From Scleromitrula shiraiana (lineage: Eukaryota; Ascomycota; Leotiomycetes; Helotiales; Sclerotiniaceae), in contig JABELC010000001.1 in the NCBI GenBank assembly GCA_028455995.1, forward strand, positions 2,530,501 through 2,594,500: DNA of 64,000 bases, read 5' to 3'. Numbering within the stretch: position 1 is the first letter of the stretch; each line of letters opens with the position of its first letter. The notes under the pieces are model-generated. The model saw nothing but the letters and a program-made list of their open reading frames with translations, had not been told where the DNA came from and searched no databases. Positions 11,270 to 22,672 of this stretch are shown here, in pieces. The position numbers and the translations under genes were made by a program.

Positions 11270-14200
11270 ATGAATACAAGAAACCAAATTATATCTAGAA
11301 GCCCGAATAGAAGGCTACCAGTTCTATCTATAAATAGCCCTTCTACAAAACCTACAGATAATCCTTTTAATACAATTTTTGATGGAGAAGACTCAGATGT
11401 TGATTCCTGGAAGGACGATGAAGACACATCCACTTATGTTCCCCCCAAAACACTTCGACCGCGACCTACACAAACACCAAAGCAATCAGGAAATATCAAT
11501 ACTAATCGCATTGAAAATTTGACTCGCATGGCAAGCCGGAGGCAGCAGAGAAAACATTCTGTATACAGACTGACAAGGGAGAAATCAAGGGGTAGACAGC
11601 GAAAGATGAATACGAAACTGGGAATCAAAGTTCAGACAAACTTCTCAACTCATCATGGACCTCAACCTCAAACAAAATCATTATCGCAATCTCGACCAAT
11701 ACGACCGGCTGGTCCGTTTGTAAACATGGCTGCTCTGGAAGCTCTGGAAAACGTCGCTATCCGTCCCAGTGGGACTTTCTGGGAGTCATTAAAAAATAGG
11801 GCATTAAGAGGAGACGAATCTTCCCCCATAGAGACCAAAGCTATACAATCCTCAAATGAACCAGCCCCCGCAATTGGACCAATAGCAGAAAGACGAAGAT
11901 CTTTAAAACCGGCTCCTCTGAAGTTGAGTGATGATTTATCACCGAATGATCGTCCAATTGTCATTGGCATATCGATTCCCTCTGCACGTCTACATCAGCA
12001 CACAACGACTCCTCGTTCAGGAACCTCAATTGCCTCTACAGTCGCGCACAGCTGTGGAGTTGAAACTCCGAATGGGAAAGAACTGGGAACTCCGTCAATC
12101 GCTATCACTCCTGCTCACGAGATATCTGCATGGTCTCCGTACAGTACTGCCTCAAACGTTTCCAGAGCACGAACATTATCAACATCTTATTCGATCGCTA
12201 GCCCTAATGACCTTTTTAAAGATGGAGCTCCACCATTGCCGATCATTCCTACAGCTTTAGTTGAAGAAGAAAGAAATAGAATCGCAGCTCAGCACAGCTA
12301 CTTCTCTCCCGACTCAGATACGACGACGAGATGGGATGACGATCCATATCCAAGCCGAGTTGTTTCAACCTGTATCGTGTATTCAGAGAACGAAAAACCA
12401 ATAATTGTGCGGGGCGGGCGTGCTCTTTCCATGTCAGAAACACTTAATGCAGAAAAGCATGGAAGCATCAATACCATTGCTACTCGTCCGCATTCCAAAG
12501 GCTGGTGGAACCATATTACGACTCCCTTCTTAACCCGCTCGAATACGCTGGCATATCCAGAGAAGAAACATTCCAATATTCCGGAAGTTCCTATTCTAGC
12601 ACTTGCTGTCGCAAAAGCACAGGAGCCGGAAAAAGAACGAAAATCATGGGAACATCTGTTTTCTCCCCTTTCAATTAAAAGATCAACTTCAAATGCTTTG
12701 GGCGCTTGGTGGGATGTGACTCCTTTGGGTTTCAGTTCTGAAAAATGTGACTCGACTGGAAATGCTGAATGGAAAGAGACTAGGCACGCAGTCAAACCTT
12801 CGAGCGGAACCCTTTCTTTTGTTCACTCATCCACTGCTGCTATAAGCGATGATACATTTTCTAGCATTACGAACTCAAGTAGTAATGTAAGTTCTGCGCT
12901 GCCTCGTGATCTTACAACAAGTTCAACATTGTCACCATCAGAATCCAAATCTATTTTGGTCCACGAAGACAATTCCGCACTTTTAGGAGCCGAGGCAACA
13001 AAAGATTTTGGAAGCAATAATCCCTTTGTTCAATCTCAGCGAAGCGATTTGTATAATTCTCCGGGTGTAACCAAACCTACTGGCACGGATGAATCAGAAC
13101 CTGTCAACTCAAAAACAACAAATTTTTATGCTACCTCCTCGACAGCCCCACCTCCACCGCCTCCTTATTCGCCATCAACGAAACGGGCTCGGAAATATAT
13201 AGCCGTTTTCCCTCCAGGGCACACTCTAACACAACAATATCCTGCCTCACCCGGACCAATATCACCAGGTATGCAACAAGCAATGGCCTCGCCTGGTAGT
13301 GTACAGATGTCTGAGGTTCCGTTGACCCCTGCTTGGGATAGAACCAATCAAGATACGGCATACCCTGGACCAAACAGGCAACCAAGAGTCACCGACATCA
13401 CTCACATTTATCTTCAAAAACTAGCAGATAAAGCTGCTAAAAAAGCAGAAGCAAAACGTCAACGACACGAAAAAGAAGATATGATGGCTCGTAAAGCAGG
13501 CTGGCTGTGGGCAGGTAGAGGATGTATTTCTGAACGAGGTTGCCACGGTCGAAAAGGACCAGAAGGGCGAAAGAAGAGAAGATGGTATTGCTGCATATTT
13601 TTTGTGTTACTGTTGTTGATTATTTTGATTGTGGTTCTCGCGGCAACATTAACTCGTAAGAGTCACGTCTCGATACCGTCACAATGGTTGAACCTCACTG
13701 GCTTTCCACCCATTTACACCGGGCTCTCTACGGTTGCAGCTCCCGTCAATGTTTTGACGCAGGCTGGTTGTGCTTCTCCAGAGACTCTGTGGAGTTGTTC
13801 TTTACCAAAAGAATTACAAGCATCTGTTGTGCCAAATCCGCCAAACCAACCAAACTTTCTCCTACAAATACAATGGGATAATAGCAGCGCAGCAAATGCA
13901 ACCTTTGCAAATGTGACTGGCAATCCAGATCTTCCTACTCGCAGTCTTGCTGGAAACCCTGTATCTGCTGGAAAGTTTATCAGAGATCTTATACTTCAAG
14001 CCCGCAAAACAATAACCTTCAGTCCTTCGCCACCTCCACCATCTTACGGCGAGGAATCGTTTTTGGGAGATACCACAGATGGCATTGTTTCATCAAACAA
14101 AGCCGGGGAACCCACACCCTTCTATATATCATTTCTATCGACCACAGACACCACTTTGACGGTCAATAGTCGTGTAAAGAGACAGACCACCAACGATACA

Positions 14201-14884
14201 GATCCGTTCCCGAATATTACTACAGTTATACCCCCACCAGATTTGAACTCTGACGGCACTACCGCACCAGCCAATCTCCTACCATATCCAGTCCAGCAAC
14301 CCATCCGACTTTATGATCGCGGACTCATCACTGAGCATTACGGTTTTTATACATACTTCAACCGCAGCATCTTCCTCAAGAGCCTCGACGATAGCAATAC
14401 TTCCAACGGTCAAGTCCCTGATGTTCCCGATGATCAAAACGGCGGTTGCACCGAATCAGCAGCTAATTTCCGTTGCACATGGTCAGAAACGCGTTTTCTA
14501 GTACAGATGTGGACTCGTATGGATGGCACTGCGAGACTAAATAATGCGACTTCAAGCAGTTCATCGAGTAACGTTGCACCTGGTCAAGACTTATCGCAGC
14601 CGGGTTCATTTCCTTATCCGATTACGATTACAACAGATCGTCATGGAGGCGATCCAACGAAGAAAATACTATACTGCTATAGCATGAACGAAGCTGAGAG
14701 CATTGTCGCGGACAGTGGGAAGCTTAATGGGGAGGATAGAGGATTTGCCGGAACTATTGTGAATCCTGCTTCGAGTATTTTCACAAATACTAGTGATCTA
14801 TCTCTTGGGGGGTTTGATGGAGGGACAGGAGGCTGCGCTTGTTCCTGGGAGAATTTCCAGAAAGTCACCAGTGCGAATACTTAG
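11270..14884 (+). CDS. Large single-pass (type II) membrane protein, fungal family of unknown function
   Basis: Single-exon gene of 1204 residues. Residues 1 to about 765 are Ser/Thr/Pro-rich and mostly disordered, with PPPPPPYSPS near 628 and a basic/acidic helix (KLADKAAKKAEAKRQRHEKE) at about 715-740. A basic stop-transfer RKKRRWYCC precedes one strong TM segment at about 772-793. The remaining 410 residues look luminal or extracellular: many N-glycosylation sequons (NLT, NSS, NAT, NVT, NDT, NIT, NTS) and paired cysteines, ending in a GGCACSWENFQ block. The positive-inside rule puts the N-terminus in the cytosol. I do not recognise a catalytic motif. Similar fungal proteins have, from memory, sometimes been labelled glycoprotease-family; nothing here supports that activity. 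A cell-surface sensor or wall-anchored role is conceivable. Confidence 0.85.
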   Translation: MNTRNQIISRSPNRRLPVLSINSPSTKPTDNPFNTIFDGEDSDVDSWKDDEDTSTYVPPKTLRPRPTQTPKQSGNINTNRIENLTRMASRRQQRKHSVYRLTREKSRGRQRKMNTKLGIKVQTNFSTHHGPQPQTKSLSQSRPIRPAGPFVNMAALEALENVAIRPSGTFWESLKNRALRGDESSPIETKAIQSSNEPAPAIGPIAERRRSLKPAPLKLSDDLSPNDRPIVIGISIPSARLHQHTTTPRSGTSIASTVAHSCGVETPNGKELGTPSIAITPAHEISAWSPYSTASNVSRARTLSTSYSIASPNDLFKDGAPPLPIIPTALVEEERNRIAAQHSYFSPDSDTTTRWDDDPYPSRVVSTCIVYSENEKPIIVRGGRALSMSETLNAEKHGSINTIATRPHSKGWWNHITTPFLTRSNTLAYPEKKHSNIPEVPILALAVAKAQEPEKERKSWEHLFSPLSIKRSTSNALGAWWDVTPLGFSSEKCDSTGNAEWKETRHAVKPSSGTLSFVHSSTAAISDDTFSSITNSSSNVSSALPRDLTTSSTLSPSESKSILVHEDNSALLGAEATKDFGSNNPFVQSQRSDLYNSPGVTKPTGTDESEPVNSKTTNFYATSSTAPPPPPPYSPSTKRARKYIAVFPPGHTLTQQYPASPGPISPGMQQAMASPGSVQMSEVPLTPAWDRTNQDTAYPGPNRQPRVTDITHIYLQKLADKAAKKAEAKRQRHEKEDMMARKAGWLWAGRGCISERGCHGRKGPEGRKKRRWYCCIFFVLLLLIILIVVLAATLTRKSHVSIPSQWLNLTGFPPIYTGLSTVAAPVNVLTQAGCASPETLWSCSLPKELQASVVPNPPNQPNFLLQIQWDNSSAANATFANVTGNPDLPTRSLAGNPVSAGKFIRDLILQARKTITFSPSPPPPSYGEESFLGDTTDGIVSSNKAGEPTPFYISFLSTTDTTLTVNSRVKRQTTNDTDPFPNITTVIPPPDLNSDGTTAPANLLPYPVQQPIRLYDRGLITEHYGFYTYFNRSIFLKSLDDSNTSNGQVPDVPDDQNGGCTESAANFRCTWSETRFLVQMWTRMDGTARLNNATSSSSSSNVAPGQDLSQPGSFPYPITITTDRHGGDPTKKILYCYSMNEAESIVADSGKLNGEDRGFAGTIVNPASSIFTNTSDLSLGGFDGGTGGCACSWENFQKVTSANT

Positions 14885-15502
14885 AATTAGAATGGAGAGA
14901 GATAAATAGATAGATGAATGACTTTTATAATGGGTAATGACGGGGTTGATGAGAATGAGGAGGAAAACTTATGGATTATTATGAATACCTAACCTACTTC
15001 ATATGGAAAGTAGAAGATAGAATAAGATCAATATAGGAAATTATTACTTATTAATACAAACAACAAACATATGTTCCAAGATTGTAGCAGATATATCAAT
15101 TTAAATATGGACAAATTTGTATATCTAGCCAATTGATTTGCATAAAATACAAAAAGCCCTCAGTGCATAAAAAATCGCACAAAGGCTCAAATGTATCGGA
15201 TCCACACACTCTCTCCCGACTATATCCCGAAAGAACATCGCCGACGAACCTCGAATCTCTTCTTACGTTTATAAACATACATACAAATTATACACTGAAA
15301 TCTCTACCTATCCTTATAGTAGTATCAACTTCCTCATTGACCTCTACTTCCCACTTTCACTATTGTTATTGTTGTTGTTTCTACCATCTACCATTCATTT
15401 CTCGTTCTAATCTGCTTCTTTCTTATCTTCAATTCCAATCGCAGAATACCCGCCAAACCAACAATCGAATAAACGTCCTCGCGGGTATATTTCACTACTA
15501 TA
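14885..15502. other. Intergenic spacer
   Basis: The 3' UTR of the membrane-protein gene and the 5' region of the zinc-binding protein gene. The last 200 bp before the start are pyrimidine-rich on + (TTGTTATTGTTGTTG, CTTCTTTCTT), as is common before fungal starts. No other gene seen. Confidence 0.6.
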
Positions 15503-16285
15503 ATGCCATCTGTTGCGCAGGAGGATATTTCTTTTATGACGAGTCCTAATCCGCTTAAGAGACGGAGAGATGATGAGGTGCAGATGAAACTTTCGAGGTA
15601 TGTTTTGTTTGTTTGTTTTGTTTGCTTATCCACAGATTCCTTCTCCCTCTCTCTCTCCCTTAGATCGAACCAAAATGGCAATATTCCACGAATACTAATT
15701 CTATCTATTAGTCCTCGACATGCACATATATCTCCCCATTCTCATCTAAATCCCCATCCTCATCCTCATCCACATCCACATCCACATACACACGATGAAC
15801 ACCCCCGAGAACGAAGACAAATAATCCCCAGATCGAGAATATCCACCCCGTCAACGACAAACAAAAGAATGCGCATGGACTTCATACCATCATCGATACA
15901 GGAGCAGGAGATCGCGGCGAAGGTTAGAGATAATAGTGCTGGGGGAGGTGGTGGTGGTACAATGGATCTAAGAGCCTGTCATATCTGTCGACGCAAACCG
16001 ACGGTTCGGAAGGAGCTGGATGCGTTTGCTAATTGTGAGGGGTGTGGGAAGAGGGCGTGTTGGGTTTGTGTTAGGGAATGTCTTGGAGGGTGGGGTGGGA
16101 TTGGGGTTGGCATGAGTATGGGGGTTGATAGGGAGAGGGAGAGTGGGAGTGAGGGAAGGGAGGAGAATTGGGTGGAGATGGGGTTGGCTCATAAGGGGAT
16201 GGTTTGTAGTAGGTGTTGTGTTGAGAGAGGTACGGAGGGTGAAGTTCTTTGTTTGGGGTGCTTGAGGATGGAGGAGGGTGGTTGA
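15503..16285 (+). CDS. Cys-pair zinc-binding (RING/PHD-like) protein of unknown function
   Basis: Predicted 238 residues from exons 15503-15597 and 15664-16285. The 66-bp intron 15598-15663 (GTATGT...TTAG) is a multiple of three without a stop, so an unspliced message would still read through and add 22 hydrophobic residues. The N-terminus has NPLKRRRDDE, a likely nuclear signal, and a His/Pro-rich microsatellite-coded stretch. The C-terminal half has CHIC, then 15 residues, CEGC, four residues, CWVC, and later CSRC and CLGC: eight or more paired cysteines that could bind two zincs in a cross-brace. The second half is strikingly G-rich. No exact family recognised. Confidence 0.7.
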   Translation: MPSVAQEDISFMTSPNPLKRRRDDEVQMKLSRYVLFVCFVCLSTDSFSLSLSLRSNQNGNIPRILILSISPRHAHISPHSHLNPHPHPHPHPHPHTHDEHPRERRQIIPRSRISTPSTTNKRMRMDFIPSSIQEQEIAAKVRDNSAGGGGGGTMDLRACHICRRKPTVRKELDAFANCEGCGKRACWVCVRECLGGWGGIGVGMSMGVDRERESGSEGREENWVEMGLAHKGMVCSRCCVERGTEGEVLCLGCLRMEEGG

Positions 16286-18297
16286 TTTGAATAAATGGAT
16301 GGATTGATGGGCAAATGACTGAATAGGCGAGAACGGTTGGAGGTTCGATTGAAGTGAATATTGCGCGATATTCAACAAAAAACAGGCAATATGGAAATGG
16401 GGAGTTTGTTTGCTTATTCGCATACATGATATAATATTTATTAATGGGTTCGGAGGCGCGAGGATTTCAGGACAATGGCGTACGATACGATACCCATATT
16501 TTTATGATCTGGGCTTTTCTTTCTTCGTTTCTGCCTGGAAGATCATGTAATATATTACTTTATTTACTTACTTTACTTTTATTTTGTTTTATATCCGTTA
16601 GGGATACTTGGTTATTGGGTATGAATAGATATTCGAATTTTACAACTTGGAGAGATCTGGGAAACCTTTGACATTGTTACTTTTATTTGTCGAATGAGTG
16701 AGTGAGCAGATGGTGGTCTGATGAATCATAAATACAATTTACAATCTAGATAGTATAGTAGCTACGGTAATAGAGTGGACATTCATAAACATCTATCATG
16801 GCATTATAGATGAAAAAGAAGCTAGAGGAATCCTTCCAAACCATCTCAGAATCCCTCGTACCTACCTACCTACCTACCCAAATAAGCACTATCTATATAA
16901 AAAGATCCAGCCAATCTCGGATGTATCCGAAAAACCTTCTATTTGCTTTCCTTCGATAACAACTCAATCTTAGAATCCTACCTACAGATCTAGAAACCTT
17001 GAAATGAAACATTGAGAAGTGATGGAGAAGAAAGAAGAAAGAAGAAAAAAGAAGAAGAAGAAGAAGAAGAAGGGGAAGAAGAATCTAGCCCCTAATAGAA
17101 AAGCAACAAAATAATATTGATATTCTTGTATGTTATATATCGTGCGCATGCGGGAAGCTGTTTGGATTAAGATTCTTTTCGGGGGTGACGGGAGGGAGAA
17201 GGTTTGGAGATATGCTGGAATTCGCTTGGGGCGGGTATTTTTTTAATTTTTTTATTCGGGGAAATAGGACGGGAGGTTGGTGTTTATTTTTAAGGTTGTT
17301 GATAAGATGGTAAATATGATGTTCCTTTCTAATGGTTAGGCTTTGTTTAATGTTAATCTTTGTTTAATGTTAATGTGGGATCTATCTAGACTTGGCCTTA
17401 AACTTGGCCCTAGACTTTGGGGTTTGGATTTGGATTTGGATTTGGATTTGGTTGATGAAATTAGGTCTTGTTATTAGCTTTTAGTCCTTGAGTTTGCGTG
17501 GAATGATTTTAGAACATTTGTACTCGAGTATGGGAGACGAAGAAACAGGGGCTCGTCCAGATTTCTATTTGCACACCTCGCCTCTTTCTATTTATCCCAC
17601 CTCATCTCCTCAAAATCTGCATCGTTGTCGACTTTTGTCCATAGATATGGTGCTGTACCAAGGGAAAACCTCAGACTACAAAAGCCATAAATTTCACTGT
17701 GAGTCATGAGAGCCATGATCAGACGAATAAACAATATAGAAGATGAAGAAAAACAATAATGCATGCATGTTGATCTTGAATTTGACATCTTACTATTGCG
17801 GATTCTCAAACGAATCCGAAATCCTTCAAAAATTCCTTATCGTTACTTTAACCTTGTTATGTGGTGGCGTAAGTAATGAGACGAAGATGAGAGGAGTTTT
17901 GGAGTTTTGACATTCTCGATTGTCTCATTGCTAGTTCTCACGAGGATTTCAATTCCAATTTATCTTGAGATTAAATTCAATCCATGGATTTAGATCGGAT
18001 GGATGGTTTGTTGATTGTTTTGAAGTGAGATGACAACGGTTCATGTTGCTGGAATCCTGGGGTGGGATGAGATTTGAGATTGGAATATGCATGGGTTGGC
18101 AGTATCACTTTACACAACAGTATATGTGAAGTCTTTTCATGGCCTGAGACTTTTCCTTCCTTTCCTTATGTTTTTACGTTTTTGATAGTCTGATCTTTTC
18201 TGTTGTTCTTGTTGTTGTTGTACTTTGTTTTGGTGTTCTGGAGTTCTCTTAAAATTACATTCATGACTTGATTGGTATTTGACTTGCTACAAACATA
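16286..18297. other. Intergenic region upstream of the amino-acid permease
   Basis: About 2 kb without a recognisable gene. It holds CTAC units (about 16860-16878), GAAGAA-rich DNA (17030-17085), a TTGGAT array (17425-17450) and the permease promoter, whose last 120 bp are T-rich (CTTTTCCTTCCTTTCC, then TTGTTGTTGTTG). Confidence 0.6.
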
Positions 18298-20380
18298 ATG
18301 ACGAAGGTTGATCCTCAAAGTTATGGTGGCATGGAATTGGAGGCATATGAGGGAATTGAGGTGGTTCATCATCCGGATAAGATGTCTGATGGATTGAATG
18401 CTACTACTCACTACGAAGATTTTGGAGCGGAGGTTGTTGGATGTCAGGAATATGATGATGACCACGAGAAATTGACTGGAGGTGGAGCTGTGTACAATGA
18501 AGATTATAGGTCGGATCTAAAAAGGGATTTGAAAACGAGACAACTTGCTATGATTGCACTTGGTGGAGCATTGGGAACAGGATTGATCGTTAATACGTAT
18601 GTATAGCAAGCACAATCACATATTTCAGATACGGTATTTGATTGGTAAGCAGATACTAATGTACTTACATGTAGTGGTCCTACGTTGGCACGGGTCGGTC
18701 CTGGTTCTATGTTATTCGGATATGCGATTGTGGGAGTTCTATGCTACGCCGTCATGGCAGCAATGGGTGAAATGGCAGCATGGCTTCCAATACCTTCGGG
18801 GTTCACTGGTTTTGCTACTCGTTTTGTCGATCCTGCTTTGGGATTTGCTCTGGGTTGGAATTATTGGGCGAAAGTCAGTCAACTTGCAGTGGTAACACCA
18901 CAACCACAACTGGACAGGATGTCAGCTAACAATTCAATAGTACATTGTTACAACCCCAAATAACTTGATTGCATCAGCACTTGTCATCCAGTATTGGTTC
19001 AACGAAAGTGGATATGAGGGACCTGCTTCGAACGCTGCTATATATGTCACAATTATCCTGGTGGCAATCATCGCCATAAACTACTTCGCCGTTGGGGTGT
19101 TTGGCGAGTTCGAATTTGCACTTTCTAGTTTGAAGGTTCTTATTGTGATTGGTCTTATCTTTATGACTTTGATACTAGCTGCTGGAGGAGGTGCGGATCA
19201 TAAACCAAAAGGTTTTATGTATTGGTCTTCTCCAGGAGCATTTGCCCCTTACCTAAAAGGTATGCTCTACATATTTTCTTTGCTCTTCATGCAACTGCAT
19301 CGTAGAAATTGTTGGCTCGGTCGGAGATCAACTTTCAAGTTTTCGTCAATATTCAGAAGTCAATGCTAACTCTTAAATACAGAAGGAAGTACTGGCAGGT
19401 TTCTTGCATTTTGGAGCGTTATGTCTAGTGCCGTTTTCTCATTTTTGGGAGCCGAACTTGTAGGAGTTACAGTAGGAGAAGCACAAAACCCTCGCAGAGC
19501 CATCCCACGTGCCGTCAAACTTACCTTCTATCGTATCCTAATCTTCTATATCGTCTTGATACTCCTCCTTGGGATGAACATACCATACAACAGTAAGCTA
19601 CTTCTCTCTGCCAATAACGAAGGCAATAGATCCGTCAATGCCAACACCTCGCCTTTCGTCGTGGCTGCCAAAATTGCACAAGTCCAAGCACTTCCCTCGT
19701 TAATAAATGCCTGCATCTTAATTTTCACTGTCTCTGCCGCCAATTCCGACCTCTACATCGCCACTCGAACTCTATATGCTCTATCAGTCGAACACAATGC
19801 CCCTCGAATCTTTTCCCGTACCGATAGTCGGGGTGTTCCGATTTACGCACTCGCACTATCAAGCTCCCTCTGCACGATCGCCTTCATCAGCGTGCATCTC
19901 GGTGCCTTTGCAACATTCCAGTACTTTGTTTCCCTCGTCACAATCTTTGGCATCCTAACCTGGATATCCATCCTCGTCTCTCACATATTTTTTATCCGAG
20001 CACGGCAAGCCCAAAGTATTCCCGACAGCGCACTCGTCTACGTCTCGCCTTTTGGTCTCCGAGGGTCCATGGCTGCTCTCGTTTTTTGCTGTTTCATCAC
20101 CATGTTCAATGGATTCCCGGATTTTGTACATAGGTTCGATTGGAGAAATTTTCTGGTTAATTATATTGGTATTCCGTTATATTTGGCGATGATCTTTGGA
20201 TATAAGTATGTGAGAAAAAGTGAGAGGGTCAAGGCTAGATATGCGGATTTGTTTGGGGGGAAGGAGGCGATTGATAGGGATGAGAATGAATTTTTGGAAA
20301 AGGAAAAGGAGAGGAAAGGTGGAAGGGCAGAGACAAAGGCAGAGAGGTGGTATAGACTAACATTAGGAAATTTGTTCTAA
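18298..20380 (+). CDS. APC-superfamily amino-acid permease (fungal YAT family, DIP5/GAP-like)
   Basis: Four exons: 18298-18596, 18675-18873, 18941-19259 and 19383-20380, with introns 78, 67 and 123 bp long. The splices restore the family pattern: LKTRQLAMIALGGALGTGL in TM1, GEMAAWLPIPSGFTGFATRF in TM3 and DPALGFALGWNYWAK|YIV, then FGEFEFALSSLKV, GSTGRFLAFWSV and NPRRAIPRAVK. Twelve membrane segments are expected, with a hydrophilic N-tail of about 80 residues and a charged C-tail (KEKERKGGRAETKAERW). It should be a proton-coupled plasma-membrane importer of amino acids; the DIP5-like (acidic amino acid) assignment is only a resemblance. Base use is unusual: C-rich on the coding strand from 19500 to 20060, then G-rich to the stop. 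Confidence 0.9.
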
Positions 20381-20875
20381 GCGGTGGATTCCAAGACAAA
20401 TTGTTTTGCTTCTGGCATTCTTCTGGATTCAGGATAGGATATGGCGTTTCGGTGGAGTATCAATTGGTTCTTATTGGGCTCGATATGGCTTGATGACATT
20501 ATGAGATTTTCATTTGCATGTATCGTTATATGGCTAGATATAGAATATACCTTCATACATTGATCTGCAAACATCCCCACTCTAAATTATTTACCCCTTC
20601 TTAGACTCATTACATTGCTTGACCTATGCTCGCGCTATGCCTTCCGACTACCCATTATCCAAATGTAGTATCCAGTATTGTTCACCCTCTATTCATAATT
20701 TTTTCAAGAATAGAAAATATCTTGGATAGGATACGGACATTTAACTTTAGCTATGATCAAAGACTTTACCCGAACAATGATTTTTCTACCCTTAAACAGC
20801 CTCCAGGATCTTTCCATATAAATCTATCAAACATCATAAGTCTTACTACTTTATTCCCCATCCCACTCCATTCCC
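20381..20875. other. Intergenic spacer
   Basis: The 3' UTR of the permease and the 5' region of the small membrane-protein ORF. Nothing else distinct seen. Confidence 0.5.
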
Positions 20876-21292
20876 ATGCCTGCCACCACCATAACAACAA
20901 TACTCACCGTCACACCCACACTCACACCAACTTCCACACCCACATCTGCACCACCTACAACCGCCATGTCCGGCCCCCCCGCATCCGCCTGGGCCGCGCT
21001 CGCCGTCTTCGCCTCCGCAACCGTCATCCCAATTCTCATCCTCCTCATCTGGAGTGTTTGCAAATGGGCCGGCATCACTGTCACGAGTCCTAACTTTACT
21101 TTCACCCGTCCCCGGCTTACGCGTAAGCCTCCTAATCCTACTATTGATGTGGAGCTTGCGGAGGTTTCTCCTGGGGAGCAGGTGGAGGGGGAGCAGGTGG
21201 CTCGTGATGGGGCAGGTGATGGTGCTGATGATGCCCCCTCTATGAGCGGGGGGCTTGATCCTCTCGGAGAGGAGGCGGCGGAGTTTGTTTGA
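20876..21292 (+). CDS. Small single-TM protein, hypothetical
   Basis: An intronless ORF of 138 residues. The N-terminal 35 residues are Thr/Pro-rich (TVTPTLTPTSTPTSAPP). One hydrophobic segment (about residues 37-62, AALAVFASATVIPILILLIW) is followed by a basic stretch (RPRLTRKPP) and an acidic Gly/Glu-rich tail. That suggests an N-out, C-in single-pass protein; the Thr/Pro tract could be O-glycosylated. The ORF is much more GC-rich than its surroundings and switches from C-rich to G-rich at about 21050-21110, as several real genes here do, which supports coding. No family recognised. An internal ATG at residue 31 is an alternative start. Confidence 0.5.
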   Translation: MPATTITTILTVTPTLTPTSTPTSAPPTTAMSGPPASAWAALAVFASATVIPILILLIWSVCKWAGITVTSPNFTFTRPRLTRKPPNPTIDVELAEVSPGEQVEGEQVARDGAGDGADDAPSMSGGLDPLGEEAAEFV

Positions 21293-22672
21293 GTTCTTTT
21301 GCTAGTCTGGGGTTTGAGTTCTAGGCTGGTCCTGGGATGATTCCGAATGTTAGGCGTTTTGGATGGATGGGAATGATGATTTCATTTTCGGGTCCTTGTA
21401 TACGACAAAGGAAAATAAATCGATGGAGAAAATCAATAAAATATATTTTTGTAACAAACAAATAACTAGTTCGACTTTTGAAAGTGCTCGTGTAATGTGA
21501 TATGATTATTGTATAAAAAATGTTGAAAAAGCAAATTGATTTTGAGAAATGAACAATGATTAAGAAAGACCAGATATGAACGATCATTTGTTTAGAGTAT
21601 GTTTCATACATGAACAAAGAAATTAACCACTTAGATTGCTACGAAACATCTGAATATGTTTGTTCTCTAAATCGCTCTGCACCCATATTCAGCTAAACAT
21701 GAAGGACTCGAATATCTTACAACCAATTACCTTGCGTTATATATTAATCCTTTTGTTATAACTCAAACCCTCCAATTTCTTATCTTCAAAGCATGCTAGG
21801 CCATTATTGATGCTTGGGCTGAACTTTCCCACATCATGCAAGAATACTGCAGAGATTTGATCTGTTTGTCTTTAGATAACAGGACAGGATTCTATATATC
21901 ATCTCCCAATAATCCGAAAATAGTAATTAGAGAGCCAAAGTAGATCAAAAACTTCTTCAATTCTGCGTTTCTCATCATCATACGATTTCACCATGGCCAC
22001 ACATACCTGAAATCTCTACTGTACCATCCACTTTGTCTGTTGTCCCCCTTTGCTAGATTGTGTTTTATTCGGAAGTATCCACAAGAGCAACAATTGAAGC
22101 CTGTGAGTATTGAGTATTACATGCATGATTGCATTTGCTATTTTCGCCATTATTGCGGTAGCAGTAATTATAAGAGATGAGTTTCGATCCCCATTTCTTG
22201 GATAGTTGTAATGTAGAAATGAAAGGAAAGTCGTCATAATCATGTATCTCCTGAGAAGACGTCGCTAGCAGACATTGCAGAGGTCAGCCCATTTTGCATA
22301 CGTTTCCAGGAGTGTAAACATGAACGAGATACAATCGCTAAGGATTGTATTAGGTTTCTTTATGCTTAGTGAACATTATTTCTGAAACAAAGTACAATAG
22401 AACTTTGTTGGGTTCTCTAACTTGAACAATAAAAACGAACAAAGGGATTGAGAAACTGAGTAGCTGGAAAGATCCAGGGGCTACCCGAAACAAGCTTGAA
22501 CAATACGCTCAAAATGACTATAAACCAACTCTCAATACCCCTTCTACAATCTCTCTTCATCCACACCCATCTATTCCCATCACATCCTAACCACAACTTT
22601 TCAGCAACATCCAACTTCAACCAGCAATCTTTACATCTTTCCTGCCAATCTCTCACCACAGATTTTAGCAAC
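21293..22672. other. Intergenic region
   Basis: About 1.4 kb with no gene recognised. The last 170 bp are C/T-rich on + (CCACACCCATCTATTCCCATC) and are read here as the 5' UTR of the next gene, although the frame stays open upstream to 22496. Confidence 0.55.

Noticed and set aside
15968..16423. Antisense ORFs over the zinc-binding protein gene
   Set aside because: Same cause: a G-rich sense strand leaves the antisense open; Pro/His/Thr-rich without domain.
22496..22672. Upstream extension of the small Cys/His-rich protein
   Set aside because: UTR-like C/T-rich DNA giving a His/Ser/Asn-rich peptide; the conserved-looking part begins at MCIHQ.
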